Below are positions 9,626 through 18,324 of a stretch of DNA of 64,000 bases, in pieces (positions within the stretch are counted from its first letter, which is position 1; each line of letters opens with the position of its first letter). Position numbers and translations under genes: made by a program. The notes beneath the pieces are model-generated. The model searched no databases. It saw only the letters and a program-made list of their open reading frames with translations, and was not told the origin of the DNA. Source of the DNA: Methylobacterium sp. Leaf99 (GTDB lineage: Bacteria; Pseudomonadota; Alphaproteobacteria; Rhizobiales; Beijerinckiaceae); contig NZ_LMMU01000001.1 of the NCBI RefSeq assembly GCF_001422375.1, positions 926,088-990,087 of the forward strand. The letters run 5' to 3'.

Positions 9626-9714
9626 TTTGACGATACTGAATGGTGAGCACCCGGACTGTGCGGGATGGGCGGCAACCGAACCTGGGTCTTTCACCTCGAA
9701 GCGGACGTTCCGCA

Positions 9715-9778
9715 TCCGGCCCAACCCGGTCGTCCAAACCGCCGCCAGAGCAACCGCTAAGCGGCCATTCGTCGGCTG
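9715..9778 (+). repeat. Dispersed intergenic repeat, copy 2 (core)
   Basis: The core starts with a CCCAACCCGGTCGTC block and ends AAGCGGCCATTCGTCGGC, as in copies at 36.1 and 59.3 kb. A GAAGCGGACGTTCCGC block just upstream (near 9695) resembles the end block of another unit, so two units may be joined here. Confidence 0.6.
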
Positions 9779-9999
9779 CTCGGAGTGCTTGCGCGGGGTG
9801 CACGGCCTGCGCTCCCAACGGCTTCGGCGCAGACGCGCGCGGGGGGCGCCCAGGAGGTCCTGCCTTCATGTCAGCTCAGCTCTGCTGCAGAAGAGGACAG
9901 GGTGCATATCGACGTCTTGATTTGCTGTCGCCGAATTGCCGATCTTGAAATTCGTTCGGGTCGATACTCCGCCACCGCCTCACGGTCTCACCAGCACGG

Positions 10000-10019
10000 G
10001 CGTGATGTGCGCATCACGC
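10000..10019. promoter_or_regulatory. Palindromic operator candidate
   Basis: GCGTGATGTGCGCATCACGC has perfect 8-bp arms (GCGTGATG/CATCACGC) around a 4-nt centre. It lies 85 bp before the MDR reductase start. The size fits a dimeric TetR-, MarR- or GntR-type site, but no regulator gene is next to it. Confidence 0.45.
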
Positions 10020-10104
10020 TGCTGCGCCGAAGGAAGCGGCACGCTATGAGACGGTCTAGAACGGCGGCGCGGGGCTGCCCGTTGCGACATCCCGGGAGAC
10101 ACCC

Positions 10105-11127
10105 ATGCGTGCCGTTACCTACACCGAAGGTGCCCGGATCGATGCGCCGGACGCCCTCCTCGACACCACCTTCCCCGATCCCGTGCCGGCTGGGCGCGAC
10201 CTGCTCGTACGCGTGCAGGCCGTTTCCGTGAACCCAATCGACACCAAGGTACGCCAAGGCGCCTACAAGCAGGGCTGCGAGCCGAAGGTTCTTGGCTGGG
10301 ATGCGGCCGGAACCGTGGTCTCGGTCGGACCGGACGCGCGCCTGTTCAAGCCCGGCGACGCGGTGTTCTATGCCGGTGCGCTCGACCGGCCGGGCAGCAA
10401 CGCCGCGTTCCAGTGCGTCGACGAGCGCCTCGTCGGTACCAAGCCAGCCAGCCTCGATTTCGCCGCCGCCGCGGCGCTACCGCTTACCGCGCTCACCGCC
10501 TGGGAGATGCTGTTCGATCGCCTCGATGTCGCCAAGCCCGTGCCGGGGGCGGCCCCGGCGATCCTCATCGTCGGCGGGGCCGGCGGTGTCGGCTCCATCG
10601 CGATCCAGCTCGCCCGGCAGCTCACCGACCTGACGGTGATCGCTACGGCCTCGCGCCCCGAGACGGCGCAATGGTGCCGGGACCTTGGCGCCCACCACGT
10701 GATTGACCATGCGAAGCCCCTCGCCACCGAGGTGGCGGCGCTCGGTCTTCCCGGGGCGCCTGGGTTCGTGTTCGCGACAACGCAGACCGGTGCGCATCTC
10801 CCGCAGATCATCGAGCTTCTTGCGCCGCAGGGACGCCTCGGCCCGATTGACGATCCCGAGACCCTGGACGTGATGCCGCTTAAGCCCAAGAGCCTGTCGC
10901 TGCACTGGGAGCTGATGTTCACCCGCTCGCTGTTCCAGACCGCCGACATGGAACAGCAGCACGCTATCCTGACCGAGATCGCCCGCCTGATCGATGCGGG
11001 ACGGCTGCGCACGACGTTGAGCGAGACCTTCGGTCCGATCAACGCCGCCAACCTGGCATGCGCCCACGCGCTCATCGAGAGCGGAAAGGCGAGGGGCAAG
11101 GTCGTCCTCGCTGGGTTCAGCGACTAA
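10105..11127 (+). CDS. Zinc-type alcohol dehydrogenase-like quinone/enone reductase (MDR)
   Basis: A 340-residue medium-chain dehydrogenase/reductase. The N-terminal catalytic domain contains the VSVNPIDTKVRQG segment typical of zinc-free quinone oxidoreductases. The Rossmann nucleotide site is LIVGGAGGVGSIAIQLARQ at about 153-171. The zinc-binding Cys/His set of true alcohol dehydrogenases is not seen. It probably reduces a small quinone or unsaturated carbonyl with NADPH in the cytoplasm. A GGGAGA ribosome site precedes the ATG. It stands alone, with a candidate palindromic operator upstream. Confidence 0.85.
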   Translation: MRAVTYTEGARIDAPDALLDTTFPDPVPAGRDLLVRVQAVSVNPIDTKVRQGAYKQGCEPKVLGWDAAGTVVSVGPDARLFKPGDAVFYAGALDRPGSNAAFQCVDERLVGTKPASLDFAAAAALPLTALTAWEMLFDRLDVAKPVPGAAPAILIVGGAGGVGSIAIQLARQLTDLTVIATASRPETAQWCRDLGAHHVIDHAKPLATEVAALGLPGAPGFVFATTQTGAHLPQIIELLAPQGRLGPIDDPETLDVMPLKPKSLSLHWELMFTRSLFQTADMEQQHAILTEIARLIDAGRLRTTLSETFGPINAANLACAHALIESGKARGKVVLAGFSD

Positions 11128-11161
11128 GCCTACACGCGAAGCGTCCCGGCTCGGAGCTGGG

Positions 11162-11296
11162 ACGCCGGTCTAGCTTGCCCCGGTCCCGGCCGTTCGAGAC
11201 GACGGAAGCGCCCTCCGACGCGAACCGTTATGCGGTGGCGGCGCCGATGCCGCTTCCGGCACCAGTGATGACAACCCTCTTCTCGAAGCGGGACAT
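11162..11296 (-). pseudogene. Short-chain dehydrogenase N-terminal remnant
   Basis: From ATG at 11296 the minus strand reads MSRFEKRVVITGAGSGIGAATA, in which TGAGSGIG is the SDR cofactor motif, and then meets TAA at 11230-11228. The same frame continues as SDR-like sequence (RFASEGASVVSNGRDRGKLD) until homology fades near 11165. So this is the first 45 or so codons of an SDR with a point stop and the rest lost. It lies 47 nt behind the PRISE reductase gene on the same strand with an AGGAAG ribosome site, suggesting a former operon. Confidence 0.75.
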
Positions 11297-11342
11297 GTTC
11301 GGCTTCCTTCCTAACGGGTGATGCCGTGGGCGATGCCGGATT

Positions 11343-12401
11343 TCAGGTGACGGGCGGGATGACCTTCAGGTCGCTCAGGTGCCGGAACTGGTTCCGGAAC
11401 ATGTCTTCGGTGTCGATGCAGGCATGGAATCCGGCATGGCGGGCCTTGATCGTGCTGCTAATGTTGTCGAAGCCGCTGGCGAAGATGAAATCGCCGAAAG
11501 GCCACGAAGCCACCTTGTCGTAGGGGATCAGCTGTAGCCCGTGGCGTTCGGTCATTCTATCCCAGAGCGGCCCCTTGTCGGCCATGTAGGTCGCAAGCGG
11601 CATCGGGATCGGATCGGCCCAGTCCATGTTGAACATGCGCGCGATCCGCGGCCACATGTGCTGCCAGCGAAAATAGTCGCCGTTGGTGATGTTGAAGATC
11701 TCGTTTCGCGCAGCCGGCGTCGTACCGGCCCAGTCGGCGGCCTCGGCCAGGATGTCGGCGGAGCTGACCTGGTAGAGCGCCCGGTAGGCGGCCTCGGTCC
11801 CCGGGAAGCGAAGCGGGATGCCGAGTTCCTTCGAGATAGCTGCATAGACGGCGATCACCGTCAGCAGGTTCATCGGGTTGCCGACCGCGAAGCCGCAGAC
11901 CGCCTCTGGCCGAAGGGCCGTGAACGACCAATCCTTACCCTTCTGGCGCTCACGCAGGAGATCCTCCTGGTCGTAGTAGAAGTTCGGCGGCATCAGGCGC
12001 GGGTCATCTTCGCGGGCGGGCGTCTTGAACGGGCCGAGATCGGCGCCGTAGGCCTTGCCGCCTTGGTAGAACGTGACGTGGCACAGGCCCGGTGAGGTCT
12101 CCTCGACGACGTCGAGCAGATTGCGCAGGATCGCGACGTTGACCGTGCTCTTCTCGGCGGCGGTCTGCTTTTCGATGTAGGCGCCGAACACGATGTGGGT
12201 GACGTCGCGGATGCCGCCGAGGCGGTCCCGAACGTGTCCGGGGTCGAGCAGGTCGACCGAGACCGCCTCGACGTTCGGGACGGACGGCTCGGTCCGTCGC
12301 GACAGGCCCAGCACTTGGGTATCGGGTCGAGCAGCGAGGCGAGTGGCTGCGGCGCGGCCGATGACGCCCTGGGCGCCAGCGACGAGGACTTTTCTCTGCA
12401 T
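11343..12401 (-). CDS. PRISE-type SDR reductase (progesterone 5-beta-reductase/iridoid synthase-like)
   Basis: A 352-residue extended SDR. The N-terminal Rossmann motif is VAGAQGVIGR (residues 7-16). The mid-protein motif NFYYDQEDLL corresponds to the atypical catalytic segment NFYYxxED of the plant PRISE family, which carries out NADPH-dependent 1,4-reduction of enones, instead of the usual YxxxK. Other family-like stretches are LRPEAVCGF and NITNGDYFRWQ. The natural bacterial substrate is unknown; activated enals or enones are likely. A broken SDR gene follows on the same strand. Confidence 0.8.
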   Translation of the reverse strand: MQRKVLVAGAQGVIGRAAATRLAARPDTQVLGLSRRTEPSVPNVEAVSVDLLDPGHVRDRLGGIRDVTHIVFGAYIEKQTAAEKSTVNVAILRNLLDVVEETSPGLCHVTFYQGGKAYGADLGPFKTPAREDDPRLMPPNFYYDQEDLLRERQKGKDWSFTALRPEAVCGFAVGNPMNLLTVIAVYAAISKELGIPLRFPGTEAAYRALYQVSSADILAEAADWAGTTPAARNEIFNITNGDYFRWQHMWPRIARMFNMDWADPIPMPLATYMADKGPLWDRMTERHGLQLIPYDKVASWPFGDFIFASGFDNISSTIKARHAGFHACIDTEDMFRNQFRHLSDLKVIPPVT

Positions 12402-13177
12402 GGTCGGCTCGCTCCTGTTTCCCGTAAGCTGGGGGTTGGCGGGACGCGTGGGAGGGGACCGCTTCCTGAACCAGTCTTACCCAAAGGAAAGCTGCCGTCC
12501 TCGGCCTGGGTTCGCACGCTTGATGATCCGGTCCGCGCCTTGCCCATCGCACGCCTGCATCGATCTTCGGCCTCGGAGAGGTCGCGAGCGATGACCTTCT
12601 GCACGCCGAAGGCCCGTGAGCGCTAGTCCAGCATGGCCTTCAGCTCGTCCCGTCGCGCATCGCCGGGCACGACCGTTTCGATCAGGCGGCAGGACCACGC
12701 GAGGCGGTCGGAATTGCGCTCCCGCCAGAGCCCGCGTGCCTTGTTGTCCCTCGGATCCTCGCAGACGTTGACCGGTGGGAACAACAGGGTCTAAGCTCAA
12801 TCTACCAGGCGATGGGCTGCTTCCGACAAAACCTCGCCGCTACAGGAAATTCCCGCCGGTCCGGATGGTGGTCGTCCAGGCAGCTACGAATACTCTGGGC
12901 AGTGCGCCTCAATTTTGCGGGCCCATTCGTCGGCCGCTATCGCGAGGGCGAGGCTGAAGACGGCAGGATCGTAGGGGGACTCCGGTCACGCTTAAAGCCG
13001 GGATGTTCAAGGTAACCGAAGTGAAGTTCCCGAGCGAAGTACCCGACCCTGTCGGGCTGTCATCGCACCGGCGGATCAATCCTCAACTAGTACCGAAACA
13101 GGCAGCCTGACCTTGAAGAACGCCAGCCGCGCGACGTGAGCAGGCGCGAGATGGTCCAGTCCTGACGGAGGTAACGA
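12402..13177. other. Gene-poor spacer with remnants
   Basis: No complete gene is recognised. It contains a coding-like minus-strand tail (12623-12769) and the closing block of the dispersed repeat (GGCCCATTCGTCGGCC near 12920-12935). The rest shows only short, compositionally biased frames. Confidence 0.5.
12623..12769 (-). pseudogene. Unidentified C-terminal gene fragment
   Basis: Read on the minus strand to TAG at 12625-12623, about 48 codons have protein-like composition, including DNKARGLWRERNSDRLAWSC and ending ELKAMLD. No start or upstream part is present; an in-frame stop lies just beyond the 5' end. I do not recognise the family. It is most likely the tail of a lost gene. Confidence 0.35.
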
Positions 13178-13480
13178 ATGGTGACCGTAGCATTACTCAT
13201 CCGCCTGGAAGCAAAGCCAGGCAAGGAGACCGAGGTCGAAGACTTCCTCAAGAGCGGCGTGCCCATCGTAGAGGAAGAGCCGTCCACTACCGCGTGGTTC
13301 GGGATCCGTATGGGACCGTCGACCTTCGGTATCTTCGATGCCTTCCCGGATGAGGCGGGACGGAAGGCACACTTGTCCGGTCGTGTCGCCGCTGCACTGA
13401 CAGCGAAGGCATCAGAGCTCTTCGCCCAGCCTCCGCAGATCGAAGAAGTGAATGTGCTGGCGGCCAAGCTGCCTCGCTAG
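13178..13480 (+). CDS. Antibiotic biosynthesis monooxygenase (ABM) domain protein
   Basis: A 100-residue single-domain protein of the dimeric alpha-beta barrel type. The opening VALLIRLEAKPGKETEVEDF and the mid-protein FGIFDAFPDEAGRKAHLSG are typical of small ABM/YgiN-like proteins, which act on quinones or phenolics without a cofactor or serve as small-molecule sensors. GGAGG lies just before the ATG. A PfpI fragment and an aldo/keto reductase follow on the same strand, a frequent electrophile-stress grouping. Confidence 0.8.
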   Translation: MVTVALLIRLEAKPGKETEVEDFLKSGVPIVEEEPSTTAWFGIRMGPSTFGIFDAFPDEAGRKAHLSGRVAAALTAKASELFAQPPQIEEVNVLAAKLPR

Positions 13481-13501
13481 GACCGGTCAACACGCGACCT
13501 A

Positions 13502-13597
13502 CCCCATGAGATTGTCGTTGATCAGGGCCTCGTCGCGAGCCTCAAGCCCGACGACATGCAGGCCTTCAACGCGGAAGTTGATCAAGCTTTTCGTCAG
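13502..13597 (+). pseudogene. DJ-1/PfpI family C-terminal remnant
   Basis: The frame through 13508-13591 reads EIVVDQGLVASLKPDDMQAF followed by NAEVDQAF. This matches the tail of the intact PfpI gene in this window (EEVVCDQGLVTSRTPKDLPAF). The catalytic half is absent. The same frame runs on without a stop into the aldo/keto reductase, which can give a false N-terminal extension of that protein. Confidence 0.75.
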
Positions 13598-13693
13598 TGC
13601 ACGCCAGCAAACGTGGCAGGAAGCAGCCCGATGAGACCTGCAGCAACATCCAGCGCTGCGCAACATGCGCCTTCTCCGTCAGGACGAGTGGGC

Positions 13694-14533
13694 ATGGAAC
13701 AGCGCCCGTTTGGTCTCGTGCCGCGCGAGGTTGCGGTGATCGGCCAGGGCACTTGGTACATCGACGACGCACACCGGCCCACCGCGGTCGATGCCCTGCG
13801 CCGCGGCCTCGACCTCGGCATGACCCACATCGACACCGCCGAGATGTACGGCGACGCCGAGACCGTGGTCGGCGAGGCAATCGCCGGTCGGCGCGATGAC
13901 GTTTTCCTCGTCTCGAAGGTCCTCCCCAGCAATGCCTCGCTTGCCGGGACGGTGGCGGCCTGCGAGCGCTCGCTCGCACGCCTGCGCACCGACAGGCTGG
14001 ACTGTTACCTGCTGCACTGGCCCGGCTCGTATCCGCTTGAGGACACCTTCGCCGGCTTCGAACGGCTCCGCGAACAGGGCAAGATCCTATCCTGGGGGGT
14101 GAGCAACTTCGATGTGCCCGACCTTGAAGCCGCTTGGAAGGCCGGGGGCGAGGGCCGCATCGCCTGCAACCAGGTGCTCTACCACCTGGAGGAGCGCGCC
14201 ATCGAGCACGCCGTCCAGCCCTGGTGCGAGGATAACGGAATCGCCGTGGTCGCCTACAGCCCATTCGGCCATGGCAGCTTTCCCGGCCCACGCACACCGG
14301 GCGGCCGCGTCCTGGAGGAAGTCGCGGCGAACCACGGCGCGACCGCCCGTCAGGTCGCGCTTCGGTTCCTGGCGCGGAGGCCGTCCACCTTCACGATCCC
14401 CAAGGCGTCCAGTCCCGAGCATGCCGCCGACAACGCCAGCGCTGGCCCGTTGCAATTGACGGAAGACGAGATCATCCGGATCGACGCGGCGTTTCCTCGG
14501 GGTCCCCGACCACGCCGGCTCCCCATGTTGTAG
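13694..14533 (+). CDS. Aldo/keto reductase
   Basis: A 279-residue NADPH-dependent reductase of the AKR barrel family. The catalytic set is visible: Asp and Tyr in HIDTAEMYG, Lys in LVSKVLP and His in LLHWPG; the cofactor-binding end is IPKASSPEHAADN. It probably reduces aldehydes or ketones in the cytoplasm. I place the start at ATG 13694 (MEQRPFGLV), where AKR similarity begins, because the longer frame from 13556 is derived from a PfpI fragment. A 270-nt spacer without a recognisable gene separates it from the catalase-like gene. Confidence 0.88.
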   Translation: MEQRPFGLVPREVAVIGQGTWYIDDAHRPTAVDALRRGLDLGMTHIDTAEMYGDAETVVGEAIAGRRDDVFLVSKVLPSNASLAGTVAACERSLARLRTDRLDCYLLHWPGSYPLEDTFAGFERLREQGKILSWGVSNFDVPDLEAAWKAGGEGRIACNQVLYHLEERAIEHAVQPWCEDNGIAVVAYSPFGHGSFPGPRTPGGRVLEEVAANHGATARQVALRFLARRPSTFTIPKASSPEHAADNASAGPLQLTEDEIIRIDAAFPRGPRPRRLPML

Positions 14534-14803
14534 GCCCGTGATGCCTGCTTGGTCACGGCGGATGGTCGCCCCGCTGCCGCGCATCACCGCCCGGCAGCGG
14601 ACGATTCCGCCGCTGGGCGGGGATGCGCGGCTCGGCGGACCGTCCGAACGACCCACGCTGCTTGCCGAGAGGTGAAGGCGCCTCGAACATGCGTCACGGC
14701 GACCGTTCGGCGGAGTGGCTGCCCTCGGGCCACCAAGGAACTCGTTCGTATCCCGGGACATGCCTTGGAACGACGGTGACCGATCCGCCGAGGAGCGACG
14801 AGC

Positions 14804-15886
14804 ATGACCTACCTTCGATACGCCCCCGGCATCGAGACGCCTGCTGCGGACGAGCAGAAGACGATTGACGGCATCATCGCCGGCATGACGCAGCAATCCG
14901 AGACGGTGGAGAGGCGCGAGCACCATGCGGTGCGGGCCAGCCACGCAAAAAGTTCGGCCTGCGTCACCGGCGAGTTGACGATTTCCGCCGGCCTTCCGCC
15001 CGAACTGGCGCAGGGGGTGTTCGCTACGGCCGGTACCCATCCCGTGGCGGTCCGTTTCGCCCAAGGGCCGGGCGAGACGCTGGGCGACCGGGTGTCGACC
15101 CACCGCGGTATGTCGATCAAGATGTTCGACGTACCCGGGGAGAAGCTGCCGGGCCACGTCGTCGACACCCAGGACTTCGTGCTCGCGACCGGCACGACCT
15201 TCCCGTCCGGGACGGCGGCGGGCTTCCTTCGCGACGGCACCGTCATCGGCAAGTCGACCGGCCTGCCGGAGGGGGTGAAGAGCGCGGTCTCCTCGACCAT
15301 GCGCAACCTCAACAAGGCGCTCCATGCCTTCGGCACCCAGAGCGCGTTCGCCGACTTCTTCGGGCATCCCTACAGCCACCCGCTCGCCGACAGCTACTTC
15401 AGCCAGGCGCCGGTACGCTTCGGTGATTACGTGGCCAAGCTCGGGGCCGTGCCCGCGACCGAGTCCCAGCGTGCGCTATCCGAGTGGAGGCTGGACCCGA
15501 ACCAGGACGAGGACGGCTTCCGGCACGCCACGGTGGCCTTCTTCCGGGAGAACGAGGTGGTGTTCGAACTCAGGGTGCAGCTCTGGGCGGATGCCGAGCG
15601 GCAGCCTATCGAGGATGCTTCGGTCGACTGGCCGGTCTCGGTCAGCCCCTACCGCACGGTGGCGACGCTTCGCCTGCCGCGCCAGGATGCCTACTCGGCC
15701 GACCGAGTGCGCTACTTCGACGAGGTCATGACCTTCCGGCCGGCGCACAGTCTCGCGGCGCACCGGCCCCTCGGGTCGGTGATGCGGGCGCGACTGCAGG
15801 TCTACCGGGCGCTGAGCGACTTCCGCCACCGCGAGAACGGCGTCGCGGCCGAGGATACCGCCGGCATCGACCGCATCCCGGCGTGA
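14804..15886 (+). CDS. Catalase-family (SrpA-like) heme protein
   Basis: A 360-residue member of the small catalase-related family. The stretches HPVAVRFAQGPGE, STHRGMSIKMFDVPGE, DTQDFVLATG and FFGHPYSHPLADSYFSQAPVRFG follow the catalase core in order. The segment RARLQVYRALSDFRH near the C-terminus is the likely proximal heme region. Proteins of this length lack the standard catalase C-terminal domain and often act as peroxidases or organic-peroxide enzymes. GAGGAGCGACGAGC precedes the ATG. The PfpI gene downstream seems to have its own stress promoter. Confidence 0.8.
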   Translation: MTYLRYAPGIETPAADEQKTIDGIIAGMTQQSETVERREHHAVRASHAKSSACVTGELTISAGLPPELAQGVFATAGTHPVAVRFAQGPGETLGDRVSTHRGMSIKMFDVPGEKLPGHVVDTQDFVLATGTTFPSGTAAGFLRDGTVIGKSTGLPEGVKSAVSSTMRNLNKALHAFGTQSAFADFFGHPYSHPLADSYFSQAPVRFGDYVAKLGAVPATESQRALSEWRLDPNQDEDGFRHATVAFFRENEVVFELRVQLWADAERQPIEDASVDWPVSVSPYRTVATLRLPRQDAYSADRVRYFDEVMTFRPAHSLAAHRPLGSVMRARLQVYRALSDFRHRENGVAAEDTAGIDRIPA

Positions 15887-15911
15887 GGAACGGCGCGACG
15901 GCGCCTCCGTT
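15887..15911 (+). promoter_or_regulatory. EcfG-type general stress promoter
   Basis: GGAAC at 15887-15891 and CGTT at 15908-15911 are separated by exactly 16 nt, the consensus of the alphaproteobacterial general stress sigma factor EcfG. It starts right after the catalase-like stop and lies 29 bp before the PfpI start, leaving room for a short leader. It would allow PfpI induction independently of the catalase gene. Confidence 0.65.
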
Positions 15912-15939
15912 GGATCCCGACACCCAGAAGGACGATGAC

Positions 15940-16509
<570 letters not shown>

Positions 16510-16542
16510 GGAGTCGCGAAGCCGACGATTGCCTCTTAAGAG

Positions 16543-16570
16543 CCCGGGGTGGCCCATTGGTCGCCCCGGG
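16543..16570. terminator. Hairpin between convergent genes
   Basis: CCCGGGG and CCCCGGG form a 7-bp GC-rich stem with a 14-nt loop between the PfpI stop and the converging SnoaL-like gene. There is no strong T-run, so it may be a weak bidirectional or attenuated terminator. Confidence 0.4.
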
Positions 16571-16617
16571 TCATGTCTTGAGGACGTCCGGCCGGGACGC
16601 CTCGGCGGATGTCGCCA

Positions 16618-17031
16618 TCAACCCTCGATGGCGCCGATCTGTTTCAGGATGCCGAGCTCGTCGGAGGAACCCCACCGCTCGACCATCTTGCCGTCAACGA
16701 AGCGGCCGATCTGCATGCCGCGGACCTTGATGGCCTTCCCGGTCGGCTTGTGGCCGTTGAAGTCGCCGTGGTGCGTGCCGGTGAGCGTGTAGGCGAAGGC
16801 GACGTCGTCACCGTCCGCGACAACCTTCTTCACTTCGACCTGCATGTCGGGGAACGCGGTGCGGAGTTCGGTGAAGAATGCCTTGTATCCCTCGGGACCC
16901 ATGTGCTGGCCCGGCGCCGGGTCGTGATCGTGGCAATCCGGAGCGACGACCTCGGGGAAGGCGTCGAATTGACCGGTGTTGACGAGCTCGCCGAATTTCT
17001 CGGTGGCCTGGATGCTGGTCTCACGTGACAT
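16618..17031 (-). CDS. SnoaL-like ester cyclase/polyketide cyclase family protein
   Basis: A 137-residue NTF2-fold protein. Family-like landmarks are FGELVNTGQFDAFPEVVAPD, CHDHDPAPGQHMGPEGYKAF and TGTHHGDFNGHKPTGKAI, followed by GRFVDGKMVERWGSSDELG. The His/Asp residues in CHDHDP line the pocket in related enzymes. The natural substrate is unknown. I choose ATG at 17031 (MSRETSIQAT) because an AGGA ribosome site sits just before it; a longer frame upstream is not family-like. Confidence 0.85.
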   Translation of the reverse strand: MSRETSIQATEKFGELVNTGQFDAFPEVVAPDCHDHDPAPGQHMGPEGYKAFFTELRTAFPDMQVEVKKVVADGDDVAFAYTLTGTHHGDFNGHKPTGKAIKVRGMQIGRFVDGKMVERWGSSDELGILKQIGAIEG

Positions 17032-17244
17032 AGTAATCCTTGGGGCTTGTATCAGGCGAGCCGACGCCGGGTTCTCGACGCAGGGTAAACTGTTGCCACG
17101 GTCGGACGTTGCCGTTGCCGCGCACGACGGGATCGGGATGACCTCCGGGCACCACGGCAGATCGTGGCGGTATGTCGGGTCAACCGATGGCGGGGACGCC
17201 GTCCACGAGGGCGGAGGGACCCGACATGCCAAGGCCGCCTGTCC

Positions 17245-18324
17245 CTAGGTGACGTTCACCCGTACCCGATGCCAGCAGGCGCACAGGTAGCCCTTGTGGT
17301 TCCAGGTCTCGTCCGGCAGTGCCGGCTGCGTCTGGCCTGCTTCGTCCCAGGCGCGCACGGCGAGCTCATGCTCGCCCGGAGGCAGGTCGAGGCTCGTGCT
17401 CCAGAACGTCCAGGCGAACGGAGCCGCCAACTCGCGTTCGAGCTCGGCCTGCACCCAGGACCGGCCGCCGTTCCCAGAGACGTCGACGCGTACGACGGAC
17501 CGATCCCCGCTCACCGCGTAGCCGCGGACCCTGTTGCCCCCCGGCTTAAGAATGGCCCTGCGCGCCGGCTCGCAGATCGCCGCGTTCAGCGGCATCATGT
17601 CGATGGTGTGCCCCTTGGCCGGATCGGCGGTCTCGGCGGTCACGTCGGCCGGGTACAGCTTGTAATCGCCTGCCTGGATCGGGTTGTCCGAGGGGTGGTC
17701 CTGGACGGTCAGGCGCCTGAGCCATTTGGGGCTGCGCACGCCGGCGAAGCCCGGCACCACCGCGCGGACCGGGAAGCCGTGCTCCGGGAGCAGGGCTTCG
17801 CCGTTCATGGCGTAGGCCAGCAGGGTCTCGGGCGCCATGGCCTTGGCGAGCGGGATGGAGGCCCCATAGGGATGGCCTTCCACCATGTCGTGGCTCTCGA
17901 AGGCGACATGGAGGCCCACGCGCTCGGCGACCCCCGCCTCGCGCAGGACATCGCCGAGACGCACCCCAGTCCATTCGGCGGTGCCGATGGCTCCGGCGTC
18001 CCACGGGTCGCCCGAGACCGGGGCGACCGCCCGCATGTCGGCGCGGCGATTGCCGGCGCACTGCATCGTGGCCGTGACCATGGCTACCGGAAAGCGGGTC
18101 CGAAGATCGGACAGCGACAACTCAAGCGTGGGGCCGGTTCCGCCATCGACGGCGAGGCGCCAGGTGGCCTCGTCGAGGTCCGGCAGGTCGCCGTGCGAGC
18201 GGACGTAGAAATCCTCTGCCTGCGTCCTGTAGGAAGCCCGCAATCGGTCGAGGGGCGGTTCGGCGTTGTAGGGCTGGTCGCCGTGGACGATCAGGCGCGC
18301 CTTGCGCTCGGTCAGGCTCGACAT
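17245..18324 (-). CDS. Sulfite oxidase-like molybdenum enzyme
   Basis: A 359-residue protein with the oxidoreductase molybdopterin domain first and the Moco dimerisation domain after about residue 240. The molybdenum-ligand Cys is residue 89 in ATMQCAGNRR; HDMVEGHPYGASIPL and GVRSPKWLRRL are further cofactor-site segments. There is no heme domain, like plant-type and SorA-type enzymes, and no clear signal peptide, so it may be cytoplasmic. It probably oxidises sulfite or a related sulfur or nitrogen oxide. The Moco-dependent aldehyde oxidase operon starts about 600 bp away on the other strand. Confidence 0.88.
   Translation of the reverse strand: MSSLTERKARLIVHGDQPYNAEPPLDRLRASYRTQAEDFYVRSHGDLPDLDEATWRLAVDGGTGPTLELSLSDLRTRFPVAMVTATMQCAGNRRADMRAVAPVSGDPWDAGAIGTAEWTGVRLGDVLREAGVAERVGLHVAFESHDMVEGHPYGASIPLAKAMAPETLLAYAMNGEALLPEHGFPVRAVVPGFAGVRSPKWLRRLTVQDHPSDNPIQAGDYKLYPADVTAETADPAKGHTIDMMPLNAAICEPARRAILKPGGNRVRGYAVSGDRSVVRVDVSGNGGRSWVQAELERELAAPFAWTFWSTSLDLPPGEHELAVRAWDEAGQTQPALPDETWNHKGYLCACWHRVRVNVT

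Larger units (their letters stand above)
9626..10104. other. Gene-free spacer with repeat and palindrome
   Basis: No convincing gene. Reading frames here are short and Arg/Pro/Ser-rich. The left part carries a dispersed repeat copy and the right part a 20-bp palindrome before the next gene. Confidence 0.6.

Noticed and set aside
14087..15379. 430-codon minus-strand frame opposite the AKR and catalase-like genes
   Set aside because: It covers parts of two clear genes and shows no domain.
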